NCBI GenBank assembly: GCA_963720805.1
Contig: CAVRGT010000005.1
Span: forward strand, 1 to 64,000
Length of the DNA stretch: 64,000 nt
Reading direction: 5' to 3'
Source of the DNA: VRUE01 sp963720805
GTDB lineage: Bacteria > Actinomycetota > Thermoleophilia > Solirubrobacterales > 70-9
The translations under genes were made by a program, and so were the position numbers. Positions within the stretch are counted from its first letter, which is position 1. The number at the start of each line of letters is the position of its first letter. The notes below the pieces were generated by a model that did no database searches, was not told where the DNA came from, and saw nothing but the letters and a program-made list of their open reading frames with translations. This document shows positions 63,037 through 64,000 of the stretch, in pieces.

Positions 63037-63813
63037 ATGGCACAGCGGACCGCAGCTCGCGAAGCCACGCCCTTTTCCACCGACCCCGCCGCCGAGTTGC
63101 CGGTCGGGGTCCAGCTCTCCTGGCGCCTGCGGGCCCTGATCGCTACCGGCCGGCTGGCGGCGGGCGAGCGGCTGCCGAGCTTTCGCCGCCTTGCCGAGTG
63201 GGGCGGCGTCAACGTCAACACCGTGCGCGCGGTATACGCGGGCTTGGAGGAGGCCGGGCTCGTGGTCAGCCGCCAAGGCCAGGGCACTTTCGTCGCCGAG
63301 CGAGTCGAGGCCTCTCCGGAGCTGGAGGAGATCGCCGCCGAGGCACTGCGGCGGACGCTGGAGGCGGACCTGGACCCAAGCGACCTGGTCGTCGTCACGG
63401 CTGCCTGCGCGAGCATGAGCGAGGCGGTCGAGATCGGCGAGGCCGGCGAGGAGCTTCCTGGCTTTACCGAGGAGAGCGAGGCGATTGAGGTTCGCCACGA
63501 GTTGCGCCGCCAGATCGCCCGGCTCGAGATCGAGCTCGCCGCCTACACCCGGGATCTTCCCGCCGATATGCCGACCGCCGCCCGCTTCACAAAAGCGCAC
63601 GTCGCCGGAGTCGAGGAGCTCGAGCAGACACGCGACACCCTGATCGCCCAGCTCTCCGAGGCGCAGCGCGCCGCCGAGCTGCGGGCCAGGCAGATGGGCG
63701 AGGCGCGGGCCCGGCGCAAAGCGCAGCTCGACGACAAGCAGGGCGAGACCTCTCCACGATCGGGCGGGGGCCCTCTCGGCAGGGCGATGAGCTGGTGGCA
63801 GGCCAAGTCCTGA
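63037..63813 (+). CDS. GntR-family regulator (YtrA-like winged helix, long C-terminal coiled region)
   Basis: In this 258-residue protein, residues about 20-90 are a GntR winged helix (RLPSFRRLAEWGGVNVNTVRAVYAGLEEAGLVVSRQGQGTFVAE). The rest is helical and charged, with likely coiled-coil stretches (HELRRQIARLEIELAAY; RQMGEARARRKAQL), not a FadR or UTRA ligand domain. It overlaps the following permease gene by 19 bases. A regulator of this type in front of an mce-like operon recalls Mce1R, though the domain build differs. Confidence 0.83.
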   Translation: MAQRTAAREATPFSTDPAAELPVGVQLSWRLRALIATGRLAAGERLPSFRRLAEWGGVNVNTVRAVYAGLEEAGLVVSRQGQGTFVAERVEASPELEEIAAEALRRTLEADLDPSDLVVVTAACASMSEAVEIGEAGEELPGFTEESEAIEVRHELRRQIARLEIELAAYTRDLPADMPTAARFTKAHVAGVEELEQTRDTLIAQLSEAQRAAELRARQMGEARARRKAQLDDKQGETSPRSGGGPLGRAMSWWQAKS

Positions 63814-64000
63814 GCCGGGCCTACACGCCCGCCAAGTCCGCCTTCGAGCAGGTGGGCGAGATGATGATCCTCACCGCGAAGACGGTCGTCTCGGCGGTGC
63901 GCCCTCCCTATCCATACGGCGAGGAGCTGGTCTGGCAGTTCCTCTTCGTGCTCAAGCTCTCCTGGTTCCCGCTGCTGATCTCGACCTTCGCCCTCTGCCT
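63795..64000 (+). CDS. MlaE/YrbE-family ABC transporter permease, cut by window end
   Basis: The first 68 residues (VAGQVLSRAYTPAKSAFEQVGEMMI, then YPYGEELVWQFLFVLKLSWFPLLIST) match the amphipathic N-terminus of YrbE-type permeases that work with MCE proteins in lipid import. The GTG at 63795 lies inside the end of the GntR gene. An ATG further in (63860 region) is a possible alternative. The remainder lies outside the window. Confidence 0.72.
   Translation, partial: MAGQVLSRAYTPAKSAFEQVGEMMILTAKTVVSAVRPPYPYGEELVWQFLFVLKLSWFPLLISTFALC

Noticed and set aside
1..64000. tRNA genes, rRNA genes, CRISPR arrays, prophage
   Set aside because: No T-loop-like GGTTCGA context in a cloverleaf, no regularly spaced repeats and no phage structural genes were seen on reading both strands.

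Overview
The window is a 64 kb stretch of very GC-rich chromosome whose genes mostly use G or C in the third codon position. It looks like a deep-branching high-GC Gram-positive, most like Thermoleophilia (Solirubrobacterales). That placement is an inference from protein style: large secreted proteins with Lys/His-rich tails, paired ArsA-like ATPases, and a Rv3030-3032-like glucan cluster. I saw no rRNA, tRNA, CRISPR array or intact insertion sequence.

Layout. 1-5.4 kb: two secreted or cell-surface proteins, the first broken. 5.5-8.2 kb: an Xre/RES toxin-antitoxin pair and an unrecognised 545-residue protein. 8.5-15.8 kb: two ArsA-like ATPases divergent from ParA, FtsZ, gamma-glutamyltransferase and a class III adenylate cyclase; parA and ftsZ each carry an in-frame palindromic repeat. 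15.8-17.4 kb: hipBA. 17.4-23.6 kb: methyltransferases, GH57 branching enzyme, GT4 glycosyltransferase and a hexapeptide acyltransferase, resembling the mycobacterial methylglucose-polysaccharide locus, with a VapBC-type pair and an Xre regulator between. 23.6-33.5 kb: MeaB, acyl-CoA dehydrogenase, aldehyde dehydrogenase with HxlR regulator, thioesterase, another Xre-plus-nucleotidyltransferase pair, leucyl aminopeptidase, thiolase and a HAD phosphatase. 33.5-39.7 kb: an aa3-type cytochrome oxidase operon with TlpA, SCO1, CtaG, a cupredoxin-like protein and a 44-residue membrane protein. 39.7-46.5 kb: a split acyl-CoA mutase with isobutyryl-CoA-type active-site residues, interrupted by a DUF559 gene flanked by 44-bp direct repeats, then etfBA and ETF-quinone oxidoreductase. 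46.5-55.4 kb: surface polysaccharide genes, badly frame-disrupted. 55.6-58.6 kb: alpha/beta hydrolase, TetR regulator and diguanylate cyclase. 58.7-63 kb: the housekeeping run rpmE, DUF1385, prfA, prmC, tsaC. The window ends in a GntR regulator and the start of an MlaE/YrbE permease.

The metabolic theme is acyl-CoA oxidation feeding a respiratory chain: dehydrogenase, thiolase, mutase with MeaB, ETF, ETF-quinone oxidoreductase and cytochrome oxidase.

Reading-frame breaks. About 35 single-base indels interrupt otherwise well-conserved genes. They are concentrated at 1-1.3 kb and 43.4-57.5 kb, with scattered single cases elsewhere. Codon use stays normal on both sides, so sequence error is more likely than decay. 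Genes whose main part is still one open frame are typed CDS; genes broken in several places are typed pseudogene.
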